A DNA stretch of 47,422 bases. It comes from Fidelibacterota bacterium (GTDB lineage: Bacteria; Fidelibacterota; Marinisomatia; Marinisomatales; UBA1611). The translations under genes and the position numbers were made by a program. Below the pieces are notes generated by a model. It did not search any database. It had not been told where the DNA came from and was given only the letters and a program-made list of their open reading frames with translations. Within the stretch, counting starts at the first letter, position 1. The number at the start of each line of letters is the position of its first letter. The stretch spans positions 1-47,422 of the forward strand of contig JABIHN010000055.1 in assembly GCA_018649625.1 (NCBI GenBank). The letters run 5' to 3'. Below, piece after piece: positions 32,213 through 40,607 of the stretch.

Positions 32213-32752
32213 TTATCTCAATTCGTCCACTTTTCCTTCTTTAATGATGTTTTGGATATAAGAAATTAGTCCACCCGCTTCAGCAACTTCAGCTACAAAT
32301 GGCGCCACAGGTGCTGCTTGAATTTCTTTACCAGTCGAAAGGTTTTTAATTTGCCCGGAAATAGGATCTACTTCCAATTCATCTCCAGTAGAAGCGATAG
32401 CTTCGATGCCTTTGCACGTGATGAAAGGTAGTCCATAATTAATAGCATTTCGAAATTGAAGTCGCGAAAATGATTCAGCTATAACAGCTTTAATGCCAGC
32501 GCCCATGAGACCTGTAATGACGTGCTCAATACTTTTTCCACCACCAGCAAAATTATGTCCGGCAACGATAAATGAATACCCATTGGATTTAAATCCATTT
32601 TCTTGGTCAAAGTCAGGATGAACGCCACCCATAACCCATTTGCTATTTTCTTCTTTGTCTAATGCGGATGTCCAAAACTCTTGTTTAATGATATCGTAAG
32701 CAAATACATAGCCTTCGGCTTTCCAAACAGTTCCTTTTAAATTATTCGCCAT
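32213..32752 (-). CDS. Second aconitase-family small subunit with altered active-site loop
   Basis: A 179-residue swivel-domain protein. The C-terminal half (F-S-R-L-Q-F-R-N-A-I-N-Y-G-L-P) is clearly LeuD-like. However the loop that should read N-F-G-C-G-S-S-R-E-H-A reads N-F-A-G-G-G-K-S-I-E-H-V (67-78): one residue longer and with no Arg, so the Ser-Ser-Arg of the active site is not preserved. The N-terminus also lacks the D-T-D-x-I motif. It overlaps the large-subunit gene by 11 bases, so the pair is certainly a unit. It likely acts on a substrate different from that of the first pair (18384-20104). Confidence 0.8.
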   Translation of the reverse strand: MANNLKGTVWKAEGYVFAYDIIKQEFWTSALDKEENSKWVMGGVHPDFDQENGFKSNGYSFIVAGHNFAGGGKSIEHVITGLMGAGIKAVIAESFSRLQFRNAINYGLPFITCKGIEAIASTGDELEVDPISGQIKNLSTGKEIQAAPVAPFVAEVAEAGGLISYIQNIIKEGKVDELR

Positions 32753-34043
32753 AGGTCACTCCAAAGTTTTTAGGCATGGGTAAATCTCGAGGGTCGGCAA
32801 TCGTTCCTGTTAGAGCAGAAGCTGCACAGACAGCTGGGGATGTTAAATAAATTTCAGCAGATTTACTTCCCATTCGCCCTTTCATATTCCGATTTCCCGC
32901 ACTTAATACAACATCGCCATCTCCGGCAACACCACGATGGGTTCCAAAACAAGGTGCGCAACCAGATGTGCCAATGGCCACACCTGCTTTTACTAAAGTG
33001 GAAACATATCCCTTTTCCATTGCTTCTAAATATTGCGTTTGGCTGGCAGGCACCATAAGCATATTAATATCAGGATGCACTTGTTTCCCTTCTAAAATAG
33101 CTGCGGCGATACCAAAATCTTCAACGCGACCATTGGTGCAAGTGCCGATAAAAATTTGATTCAATTTTGTTCCCACCACTTTTTCGACATTAACAACATC
33201 GTCTAAATTATCCGGTTTCGCAACCACGGGTCCAACATTAGTAATATCAATTTCATATTCGGCTTCATATTCTGCATTGGAATCACTGAAAACCATTTCC
33301 CATTCGCCTTTGGCTACGCCATTTAAATAAGCTTGTGTTTTTTCATCAGGCGCAACAATGCCATTTTTCGCACCTAAATCCACGGTCATATTGCAAAGAG
33401 ATATACGCCCACCCATAGATAAATCAGTCATGGCGGGACCATCGTATTCCAACGCTTTATAAATAAGATCGCCATTCCAATGCATCATATTCATAATGTG
33501 CAATGATAAATCTTTTCCCATGACCCAAGGCTGCCATTTTCCGGTGACATGAAATTTCACTGTTTCAGGAACACGAAACCAGCATTTCCCTGTGGCCATG
33601 GCCACAGCAGCATCTGTTACACTGACTGCATTTCCCACCGCACCAACAGCACCGTAAGAATTGGCATGAGAGTCGGTTCCGATACTGACGGTTCCTGGCA
33701 ATACGTGTCCATCTTCAACCATAATTTGATGCGCAATGCCTTGTTTGCCAAAATCGTAAAAATAAGTGATATTGTGTGCTTTAACAATTGCGCGCCATTC
33801 GTTTAGTAAATTGGCAAATGCTTCGGTAGGTGGTGGAACTAAATGATCTGACACACAAATCACTTTGTCACGATCAAAGAGTTCTTTCGCCCCTAGAGAA
33901 TCAAATATATTGAAGGTGGATTTCCCTAAATAATCCATGGTCATGATGGAATTCACGTCTGCCCAGACCAATTCCCCGGGTCGCACAGAATCTCTACCAC
34001 TCTGCTTCGCCATAATTTTTTCTGTTAGTGTCAATCCGGACAT
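32742..34043 (-). CDS. Second aconitase-family large subunit (LeuC-like)
   Basis: A 433-residue aconitase-fold subunit with H-Q-I-M-V-E, G-T-D-S-H-A-N-S-Y-G, I-G-T-C-T-N-G-R and S-G-C-A-P-C-F-G-T-H, so the three [4Fe-4S] cysteines are present. It diverges from the first copy in the middle (M-N-M-M-H-W-N-G-D-L-I-Y). G-A-G-G-G-A-G-A upstream of the ATG is a strong ribosome-binding site. It is the first gene of the 16-gene cluster, facing the GntR regulator across the shared promoter region. It may dehydrate or hydrate a branched malate such as citramalate or dimethylmalate; substrate is not shown. Confidence 0.85.
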   Translation of the reverse strand: MSGLTLTEKIMAKQSGRDSVRPGELVWADVNSIMTMDYLGKSTFNIFDSLGAKELFDRDKVICVSDHLVPPPTEAFANLLNEWRAIVKAHNITYFYDFGKQGIAHQIMVEDGHVLPGTVSIGTDSHANSYGAVGAVGNAVSVTDAAVAMATGKCWFRVPETVKFHVTGKWQPWVMGKDLSLHIMNMMHWNGDLIYKALEYDGPAMTDLSMGGRISLCNMTVDLGAKNGIVAPDEKTQAYLNGVAKGEWEMVFSDSNAEYEAEYEIDITNVGPVVAKPDNLDDVVNVEKVVGTKLNQIFIGTCTNGRVEDFGIAAAILEGKQVHPDINMLMVPASQTQYLEAMEKGYVSTLVKAGVAIGTSGCAPCFGTHRGVAGDGDVVLSAGNRNMKGRMGSKSAEIYLTSPAVCAASALTGTIADPRDLPMPKNFGVTYGE

Positions 34044-34129
34044 TTAGGTTCTCCCTCTCGTCTGTTTTATTTTATTCAAAAATAAATGATATGATTTATG
34101 CTTGAGAATAAGTATCTTAAATGGTATGA

Positions 34130-34140
34130 TGGTATGACCA
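34130..34140. promoter_or_regulatory. GntR/FadR-type operator TGGTATGACCA in the divergent promoter
   Basis: TGGT-ATG-ACCA has the TGGT-N3-ACCA shape used by PdhR/LldR-type FadR-family regulators. It is preceded by a further half-repeat (TGGTATGA at 34122-34129) and followed by AGACCA. It lies between the cluster's first gene (start 34043) and the GntR gene (start 34222), so it can control both. Its reverse complement occurs at 6811-6821. Confidence 0.65.
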
Positions 34141-34221
34141 TTAGACCACTTATCTCATAAAGAGACTAAAGATTTATTTCAACTTATGCAATACAATTTT
34201 ACTCCATAATAGGATGTTTAT

Positions 34222-34929
34222 ATGAATGTGAAATACAGACCCATTGGACCCCAAGAAAAATTATATAAAACCATTGTAAATCAAATTCGAAAAATGATTG
34301 TGTCTGGCGTTTTGAAAAAAGGAGACCAGTTACCATCCGAAAGAGAATTGGCAAGCCAGTTTGGCGTAAGTCGGACTGCAGTTCGAGAAGCAATTAAATC
34401 CTTATCTGAAATTGGCTTAGTAGATATCATGGTTGGCAAGGGTACTTTTGTTTCTAATAATACCACTGATCGAATTGTTGAGTCATTCAATTTGTTACTT
34501 CATGTTGAACAAGTCAAAATGAAAGATTTACACTCAGCTAGAAATGTTTTAGAAACTCCGATTGCCAAAATGGCGGCTCGTAATAGAACCGATGAAAACA
34601 TTGAGCGATTAAAGATTCTATTAATTGAAATGGAGTCAACTCAGGAACAGACTAAAAAATTTATTAATGCTGATACCGAATTTCATATTGAATTGGCTCG
34701 AGCATCGGGAAACACTGCTTACACTGTTTTGATTCAAGCAATAATCCAGATATTAAAGAGTGAAAGAACCTATGCGATGAATTTTAAAGACCAAACTATG
34801 TCAGCTTTAGATCATCATAAAGAAATTTTAGAATTTGTAATTAATCAAGATGAACACGGTGCTGAGATAGCTATGCAATCACATTTGGATGATGTTCAAC
34901 ATGTCATTAATTCAATTAAGGACGATTAA
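34222..34929 (+). CDS. GntR-family regulator, FadR subfamily (FCD domain)
   Basis: A 235-residue regulator. Residues about 12-75 form the winged helix (L-P-S-E-R-E-L-A-S-Q-F-G-V-S-R-T-A-V-R-E-A-I), and 85-230 the all-helical FCD ligand domain with D-T-E-F-H-I-E-L-A and H-H-K-E-I-L-E metal-binding-type residues. Such regulators usually repress catabolic operons and release on binding an organic acid. It is divergent from the 16-gene cluster and followed, with a TAATG overlap, by the CoA-transferase. The TGGTATGACCA site lies in its promoter region, suggesting autoregulation; the second copy at 6811-6821 suggests a wider regulon. Confidence 0.92.
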   Translation: MNVKYRPIGPQEKLYKTIVNQIRKMIVSGVLKKGDQLPSERELASQFGVSRTAVREAIKSLSEIGLVDIMVGKGTFVSNNTTDRIVESFNLLLHVEQVKMKDLHSARNVLETPIAKMAARNRTDENIERLKILLIEMESTQEQTKKFINADTEFHIELARASGNTAYTVLIQAIIQILKSERTYAMNFKDQTMSALDHHKEILEFVINQDEHGAEIAMQSHLDDVQHVINSIKDD

Positions 34930-36122
34930 TGATCGATATGAAATCTCTGCCATTAAATGATGTAAAAGTGATTGAATTCACTCATGCTGTTATGGGACCA
35001 TCATGTGGACTCATTTTGGCGGATTTAGGAGCAGAAATTATTCGTGTCGAACCACAAACTGGCGATCCTACAAGAAAATTAAAAGGGTTTGGGAAAGGGT
35101 ATTATCCGTTTTACAACAGGAATAAGGAAAGTATTGCTGTCAATATAAAGTCAGAAGAAGGTAGACAAATTATTCATAAAATGGTAAAAGAGACTGATGT
35201 TATAATTGAGAATTTTGGACCAGGTACCATGGATAGATTGGGTTATGGATTTGAAGAAATGAAAAAAATAAATCCAGCCCTTATTTACTCATCCTTAAAA
35301 GGATTTTTATCGGGACCTTATGAGAATCGTCATGCCATGGATGAAGTTGTACAAATGATGGGAGGACTTGCTTATATGACTGGGCCTCCGGGACAACCAT
35401 TACGTGCCGGCGCATCTGTGGTTGATATAGCAGGAGGTATGTTTGCTGCATTAGGAATAGTGACTGCACTTTACGAAAGAAATATGTCTCATAAAGGGAA
35501 ATACATAAAAAGCGCTTTATATGAAACATGTGCTTTTATCATGGGGCAACATATGGCTTACTCAGCTCTATCTGATGAAGAAGTACCGCCAATGCCAAAA
35601 CGAATTAGTGCATGGGCGATTTATAAAGTATTTTACACAAAGGATGAAGATCAAATATTTGTAGGCATCATTAGTGAAAAACATTGGGAGAAATTTTGTA
35701 TTGAATTCAACCGACAAGATTTATTTGAAGATATTCGATTAAAAACGAATAACGATCGAATTAATGAGAGACGGTGGTTTTTACCTGAAATAGAAAAATT
35801 ATTAGCATCTTTTACAAAAGAAGAAATAACAAATAGATGTGAAAAAGGAGGGATACCTTTCGCTCCCATTGCTCAACCGGAAGATTTATTTAATGATATT
35901 CAACTCAATTATAATAATCGATTAATTCAAACCGACTTTCCAGATGGGACGACAACAAAAATGCCACGAATTCCATTAGAATATGGAAAATCAGATTTTG
36001 GATTAAGGCATCACCCGCCTAAGAATATTGGCATGCATACTAAAAAGGTTTTATCTGAGTTGGGATATAGTCAATTGGAAATTGAAACTCTTAAAAAAAA
36101 TAATGTTATTCATTTTGACTGA
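34929..36122 (+). CDS. Class III CoA-transferase (CaiB/BaiF family)
   Basis: A 397-residue family III CoA-transferase. D-L-G-A-E-I-I-R-V-E near residue 35 and Y-Y-P-F-Y-N-R-N-K-E-S are family hallmarks, and Asp138 in A-M-D-E-V-V-Q is the catalytic Asp that forms the acyl-CoA anhydride. The family moves CoA between carboxylic acids, for example succinyl-CoA:(R)-citramalate or formyl-CoA:oxalate. It overlaps the GntR gene by one base (TAATG) and so is co-regulated with the catabolic cluster. Here it probably activates a hydroxy-dicarboxylate for the HMG-CoA-lyase-like enzyme. Confidence 0.9.
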   Translation: MIDMKSLPLNDVKVIEFTHAVMGPSCGLILADLGAEIIRVEPQTGDPTRKLKGFGKGYYPFYNRNKESIAVNIKSEEGRQIIHKMVKETDVIIENFGPGTMDRLGYGFEEMKKINPALIYSSLKGFLSGPYENRHAMDEVVQMMGGLAYMTGPPGQPLRAGASVVDIAGGMFAALGIVTALYERNMSHKGKYIKSALYETCAFIMGQHMAYSALSDEEVPPMPKRISAWAIYKVFYTKDEDQIFVGIISEKHWEKFCIEFNRQDLFEDIRLKTNNDRINERRWFLPEIEKLLASFTKEEITNRCEKGGIPFAPIAQPEDLFNDIQLNYNNRLIQTDFPDGTTTKMPRIPLEYGKSDFGLRHHPPKNIGMHTKKVLSELGYSQLEIETLKKNNVIHFD

Positions 36123-36221
36123 AAAATTAAAAAGGTGATACTTTAAATGTTATATAATTTAGTTGTATTTCGTAGTACCATTTTCAGCATGTATGAGAGT
36201 GTTACAGCCAAACTTAAGTCA

Positions 36222-36237
36222 TCAGTCTATAGGCTGA
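36222..36237. repeat. Short near-palindrome in the gap before the hydantoinase-like gene
   Basis: TCAGTCTATAGGCTGA reads as a palindrome with one G-T wobble pair, but has no loop-sized centre. It lies in the 181-base gap between the CoA-transferase stop and the amidohydrolase start. It is too weak for a confident terminator call; the rest of the gap shows nothing I can name. Confidence 0.3.
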
Positions 36238-36303
36238 AATCTTTCCGGTCTTATAGAATGGCATTAATTAAAACAATAAACCTAAACTGAAGATAAGATT
36301 ATA

Positions 36304-37770
36304 ATGGAAACCCAATTTGATACAATTTTAAAAAATATACAAGTCGTTCGACCAAAAAAAACGACGATTGAATCGTTGGATATTGGAATTAAAGGTGGGA
36401 AAATAATTTCGTTAGAGCATGATATTAATCCCGAAGTAGGGAAGTCTGTGATCGATGGAAATAATTATTTGGCATTTCCAGGGCTTGTGGATGCCCATAT
36501 GCACACTGGGATATATACACATTTGAAAGAAGATGCTATAACTGAAAGTAGGGCCGCTGCAATGGGTGGCGTTACAACCAGCATTAATTATATGAGAACG
36601 GGACAATATTATTTAAATAAATCAGGTCCATATCGCGAATTTTTTCCGGAAGTATTAGCGATTTCTGATGGAAAATTCCATGTGGATTATGCCTACCATC
36701 TGGCGCCTATGATGGGTAGTCACATTGATGAAATTGAATATATTATTGAAGAATTTGGAGTCACCTCATTCAAGATATTTATGTTTTACGGTAGTCATGG
36801 GCTTCATGGTAAATCTGATGATCAAAGTAATTTTCTTATGATTGGCCCCGATGATAAATATGATATTGCTCATTTCGAATTCATTATGCGTGGCATACAG
36901 AAAGCCATGGAAAAATATCCTGAAAAGAAAGACATAATAAGTTTAAGTCTCCATTGTGAAACAGCTGAAATAATGACCGCCTATTCAAAAATAGTGGAAC
37001 AAGAAGGGGAATTATCTGGGCTTGCTGCCTATAGTGCTTCTCGCCCACAGCATTCAGAAGGATTGGCGATTTTTATCGCATCCTATTTAGCTCATGAAAC
37101 AAATTGTGTAAATATTAATTTACTCCATTTATCATCAAGAAAAGCCATTGATGCTGCTATGATGATGCAAACCACATTTCCACATATTAATTTTAGAAGA
37201 GAAGTCACCGTGGGGCACCTTTTGTTGGATGTGGATTGTCCAAATGGAAATTATGCTAAAGTGAATCCGCCCATAAGACCTCGATCTGATGTAGAAGCAT
37301 TATGGGAATCGCTTAAAAATGGGCATATTGATTGGGTGGTAAGTGACCATGCTTGTTGTTCCAAAGAGATGAAAGTGGATTTAGAAGATCCTGACAATGT
37401 TTTTCTGGCAAAGTCTGGATTTGGTGGGACCGAGTATTTATTATCGGGTCTTTTCAGTGAAGGGACAAAACGGGGGGTTTCTGCAAATCGGATAGCAGAA
37501 CTTTTATCCTGGAATCCAGCTCAACGATTTGGATTTAAATCTAAGGGAGATTTGGCACCCGGATATGATGCCGATATAGTGTTAGTGGATCCAAATGAAA
37601 CATTTATAGTGAATTCGCAAGAATCAGAATCTACTCAAGGGTATTCTCCTTTTGATGGATATGCATTAACAGGAAAAGTAAAATCAACTTTCTTGCGAGG
37701 AATGAAAATTTATGAAAATGGAACGGTTGTGGGAGAGCCAAAAGGTCAATATCTCTCACGACCATATTAA
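36304..37770 (+). CDS. Dihydropyrimidinase/hydantoinase-like amidohydrolase
   Basis: A 488-residue cyclic amidohydrolase. V-D-A-H-M-H gives metal ligands His65 and His67; Lys157 in S-F-K-I-F is the carboxylated bridging Lys; His217 (S-L-H-C-E), His275 (L-L-H-L-S-S) and Asp348 (V-S-D-H-A) complete the binuclear metal site. It hydrolyses a cyclic imide or ureide such as dihydropyrimidine or hydantoin. D-A-H-M-H-T-G differs from the usual D-x-H-x-H-x-x-x-P, so substrate choice may be unusual. It heads a plus-strand run with two small membrane proteins, a porin and a DUF1838 gene, next to the HyuAB cluster and the urate operon. Confidence 0.88.
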   Translation: METQFDTILKNIQVVRPKKTTIESLDIGIKGGKIISLEHDINPEVGKSVIDGNNYLAFPGLVDAHMHTGIYTHLKEDAITESRAAAMGGVTTSINYMRTGQYYLNKSGPYREFFPEVLAISDGKFHVDYAYHLAPMMGSHIDEIEYIIEEFGVTSFKIFMFYGSHGLHGKSDDQSNFLMIGPDDKYDIAHFEFIMRGIQKAMEKYPEKKDIISLSLHCETAEIMTAYSKIVEQEGELSGLAAYSASRPQHSEGLAIFIASYLAHETNCVNINLLHLSSRKAIDAAMMMQTTFPHINFRREVTVGHLLLDVDCPNGNYAKVNPPIRPRSDVEALWESLKNGHIDWVVSDHACCSKEMKVDLEDPDNVFLAKSGFGGTEYLLSGLFSEGTKRGVSANRIAELLSWNPAQRFGFKSKGDLAPGYDADIVLVDPNETFIVNSQESESTQGYSPFDGYALTGKVKSTFLRGMKIYENGTVVGEPKGQYLSRPY

Positions 37771-37785
37771 AATAAAGGTGATTAT

Positions 37786-38307
37786 ATGGATTGGTTAACG
37801 ATTCTTGTTTTATGGATTCATATCCTATTTGTGGTTGTTTGGCTTGGAAGTGATTTTGTTGTTTTTAGCTTAAGTTGGAGTTTAATGAATCGCGATTTGC
37901 CCATTGATGTTCGATTAGATCGAGCAAAATTGGCCCAGAAATTTGATATGTGGGTGACAAAGGTTTTTTTGGCAACACCGGTTATTGGACTTGTACTTGC
38001 TTGGTTACGCTGGAGGAGTTTTTCTCCCCTGATTACATTACCCTGGATGAATTATAAACTTATTTTATTTGGTGTAATTTTAATAATGGCAATCATATTG
38101 ATTACCGGAGCTGCGGGAACGGTGGGTGTTCTTCAGGATATAAAAGATGGAAAGGGAGATGAAGAGTCTAATGAAGCTCTTCTTGCCAAACGAGTTAAAG
38201 AATTAGCCTACCCTGCAATTACACTACATATTTTATTGGCATTAATTATTATAATAGCATTGGTTGGTTCTAGAATGGGTGCACCGATGATGGAAGGAGG
38301 TTGGTAA
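37786..38307 (+). CDS. Four-helix membrane protein, CopD/PuuD-like start
   Basis: A 173-residue integral membrane protein with four helices. The first helix, W-I-H-I-L-F-V-V-V-W-L-G-S, has the H-x6-W-x-G pattern also seen at the start of the PuuD-like protein encoded at 40608 and in CopD/DUF2269-like families, where the His may bind heme b. AAAGGTG lies before the ATG, which is 15 bases after the amidohydrolase stop. No function is known. It is followed after one base by a two-helix protein, so the two may form a membrane pair. Confidence 0.6.
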   Translation: MDWLTILVLWIHILFVVVWLGSDFVVFSLSWSLMNRDLPIDVRLDRAKLAQKFDMWVTKVFLATPVIGLVLAWLRWRSFSPLITLPWMNYKLILFGVILIMAIILITGAAGTVGVLQDIKDGKGDEESNEALLAKRVKELAYPAITLHILLALIIIIALVGSRMGAPMMEGGW

Positions 38308-38308
38308 T

Positions 38309-38506
38309 ATGTGGATCTTAAAAGTTTTTTGGGCAGAAATGATTATTTTTCCTGCAATCCTAATTTATTTCATATTGGATATTCAAGAAAGGTCCTTATT
38401 ACAAACAGGATTGTTAGGTTTGTATGGTGTGGTGATAGTGATGGCGATAGGCGGTTATATCCATACTCAAAGAAAGAAAGCTAAATCAGTTATTTCCAAA
38501 GATTAA
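38309..38506 (+). CDS. Small two-helix membrane protein
   Basis: A 65-residue protein with two membrane helices (about 5-24 and 33-51) and a basic C-terminus (R-K-K-A-K). GGAGG precedes the ATG, inside the end of the upstream gene, and only one base separates the two reading frames. It is too short to assign a family. A role as partner of the four-helix protein is inferred from position. Confidence 0.6.
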   Translation: MWILKVFWAEMIIFPAILIYFILDIQERSLLQTGLLGLYGVVIVMAIGGYIHTQRKKAKSVISKD

Positions 38507-38518
38507 ATTGATTCTGCC

Positions 38519-39667
38519 ATGAAGTATCATCTTTTTTCCTTATCCACTATTTTTGCTTTTACTGTAGTATTCTCATCTCCTAATAATCAACAATTTGAAA
38601 TGGATTATTCATTTACGGGGATTATGGAATCAATGAATAATGTTTCAGGCGGGATAGAAAAAGGATCTGTCTTGAATGTATTGGGCCAATTTGAATTAAA
38701 TATTAATTATAAGGAAACCAAAATATTAGGTAGCTTCCTTTGGCTTAATGGCGAAAACCCATCCAGCTATATTGGGGATGGCTTTGGCGTGAGTAATATG
38801 CATGGATATAACAGTTTTCGACTGTTTGAATTTTGGATTGAACGCTCTTTTTTAAATAAAAAAACAAATGTCAGAATCGGAAGCCTATTGGCTGACACTG
38901 AATTCTCAGTGAATGAAATTGGAGGATTCTTTTTGAATAGTGCATTCGGTTGGCCTGCATATATTTCCGGAAATACTTTGAATGCTGGTCCTGCCTTTTT
39001 TGTTACTGCACCTGGATTTAGACTTCATTATCAATTAAATGATAATCAATATTTAAAAGCAGGGATTTATGATGGTGATGCATTTGATAATGTTGAAGGA
39101 GATGGCGAATTAACTGCGCATGGGATGCATTGGGAAATTTCTAAAGCTCAAGGTTTCTTTTCCATTATAGAATATGGACGACTCGCGGGGAATACAAAAT
39201 TTAATACCTTGAAAATCGGGTTTTGGAATTACAATCGTTGGTTAGAAAACGAAGATTTAATTGAAAAAAAGCATGGTCTTTATGGGGCAACTGAATATCA
39301 ACCAACTTTCACATTATTGAATAAAAATTTAAAATACTTTTTGAGAAGTGGAATAAGTACTTCATCAAACTCACAATTGTACCAATATGTAATTGATTGT
39401 GGAATAAATTTAATCGATCCTTTTTCCCATGTTCAAGATGATGTATTTGGAATTGGAGTTGTTTATGGAAAATTATCTCATGGTGATTCTGAAACTGATT
39501 TAGATTTGTATTTAGATTATGAAATGGCACTTGAAGCTGCACTTCAATTTAAGTTAATGAATCAAATAATTTTTCAGCCAGATATCCAATGGGTTTTTCA
39601 TCCTGGGGGGAATTCCACAATTGAAAATGCAATAGTCGCTTCCTTAAGATTAACGGTAGAATTATAG
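38519..39667 (+). CDS. OprB-like carbohydrate-type porin
   Basis: A 382-residue outer-membrane beta-barrel with a signal peptide (about 1-19). The sequence alternates short strands, contains the F-W-I-E-R-S-F-L-N-K-K-T-N-V-R-I-G segment of OprB-type porins, and ends with Q-P-D-I-Q-W-V-F-H-P-G-G and a final S-L-R-L-T-V-E-L strand, typical of that family. OprB porins admit sugars and other small polar solutes. No ribosome-binding site is seen before the ATG. In this cluster it may admit a ureide, purine or related substrate. Confidence 0.75.
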   Translation: MKYHLFSLSTIFAFTVVFSSPNNQQFEMDYSFTGIMESMNNVSGGIEKGSVLNVLGQFELNINYKETKILGSFLWLNGENPSSYIGDGFGVSNMHGYNSFRLFEFWIERSFLNKKTNVRIGSLLADTEFSVNEIGGFFLNSAFGWPAYISGNTLNAGPAFFVTAPGFRLHYQLNDNQYLKAGIYDGDAFDNVEGDGELTAHGMHWEISKAQGFFSIIEYGRLAGNTKFNTLKIGFWNYNRWLENEDLIEKKHGLYGATEYQPTFTLLNKNLKYFLRSGISTSSNSQLYQYVIDCGINLIDPFSHVQDDVFGIGVVYGKLSHGDSETDLDLYLDYEMALEAALQFKLMNQIIFQPDIQWVFHPGGNSTIENAIVASLRLTVEL

Positions 39668-39680
39668 AAAGGAGTTATTC

Positions 39681-40595
39681 ATGAAAAAACAACTTACGTC
39701 ATATGTTTTATTTTTTGCATTATTATCAATAGTTACATCTTTAAATGCAGGAGGAAAAAGATTAAATCCTGAAAATCCAGAAGATGCTGTTAGAATAATG
39801 CGAAAAGTGACCGCAACATTGGAAGATGGAGAACCAACTCTATTTTGGTTTTATGGAAGTGTTTTCAGTCATATTGTGGGAGAAAAAGACAAGCTATTAT
39901 TCAACTTTCAAGGGATGAATATTCGCGCGACCAAAACGGTTTCCAATGATAAAAATGGATATGGCTACGCATGGGTTTCCAGGGAAGTATTAATTTATAC
40001 GGATCCGAAAACAGACGAAATAATACATACTTGGGAGAATCCTTGGACAAATGAAACTGTAGATATAATTCATATTGCAAATGATCCGGTAAATAGTCGA
40101 TTTCCTATTTATGCAAATGGATCTCGTGGTCCCTTTAAATTACCGGCGGTTATTCATGATGGACACTTTCTTATGAAACTATCAATCCCACTTTTTTACC
40201 AAAATGCGTTAGGCGGTAAATTTCAGAAATTTGTAGGTGGTATGTATCAAGCTCATGAAATGTTTAATTGGTATGCTCGTACAGATGATCTATTTGATGC
40301 AGAAAAATCAACAGCTGATGATGTTACTATTGCTTGGACTAGAAATGCTCAATGGTTACCTTGGATGAAGATGGGGAGTCGATTGGGAGAGACACTTTAC
40401 CATGGGTCAGGCAAACGAGTTGCTTCCTTCGATGAACTTCCAAAAGTTTTGAAAGACGCAATAAATTCACATTATCCGAAATATAAAGAGCCTCCACCGT
40501 TAGATGATTCTCGCCCCAATGAAACAAGTTGGACTTATTTTAAAAAGATACTTTCTGGTGAAGAAAAATATCCATGGAAAAATCTTAAAAATTAA
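39681..40595 (+). CDS. DUF1838-family exported protein
   Basis: A 304-residue protein with a signal peptide (about 1-23). D-A-V-R-I-M-R-K-V, then W-F-Y-G-S-V-F-S and F-x-F-Q-G-M-N-I-R near residue 75, and a Trp- and Tyr-rich middle match DUF1838, a family of unknown function often found near porins and transport genes. AAAGGAG lies 8 bases before the ATG. It is the last gene of the plus-strand run; the convergent PuuD-like gene ends 12 bases away. Confidence 0.75.
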   Translation: MKKQLTSYVLFFALLSIVTSLNAGGKRLNPENPEDAVRIMRKVTATLEDGEPTLFWFYGSVFSHIVGEKDKLLFNFQGMNIRATKTVSNDKNGYGYAWVSREVLIYTDPKTDEIIHTWENPWTNETVDIIHIANDPVNSRFPIYANGSRGPFKLPAVIHDGHFLMKLSIPLFYQNALGGKFQKFVGGMYQAHEMFNWYARTDDLFDAEKSTADDVTIAWTRNAQWLPWMKMGSRLGETLYHGSGKRVASFDELPKVLKDAINSHYPKYKEPPPLDDSRPNETSWTYFKKILSGEEKYPWKNLKN

Positions 40596-40607
40596 TATTT
40601 GTTAAAA

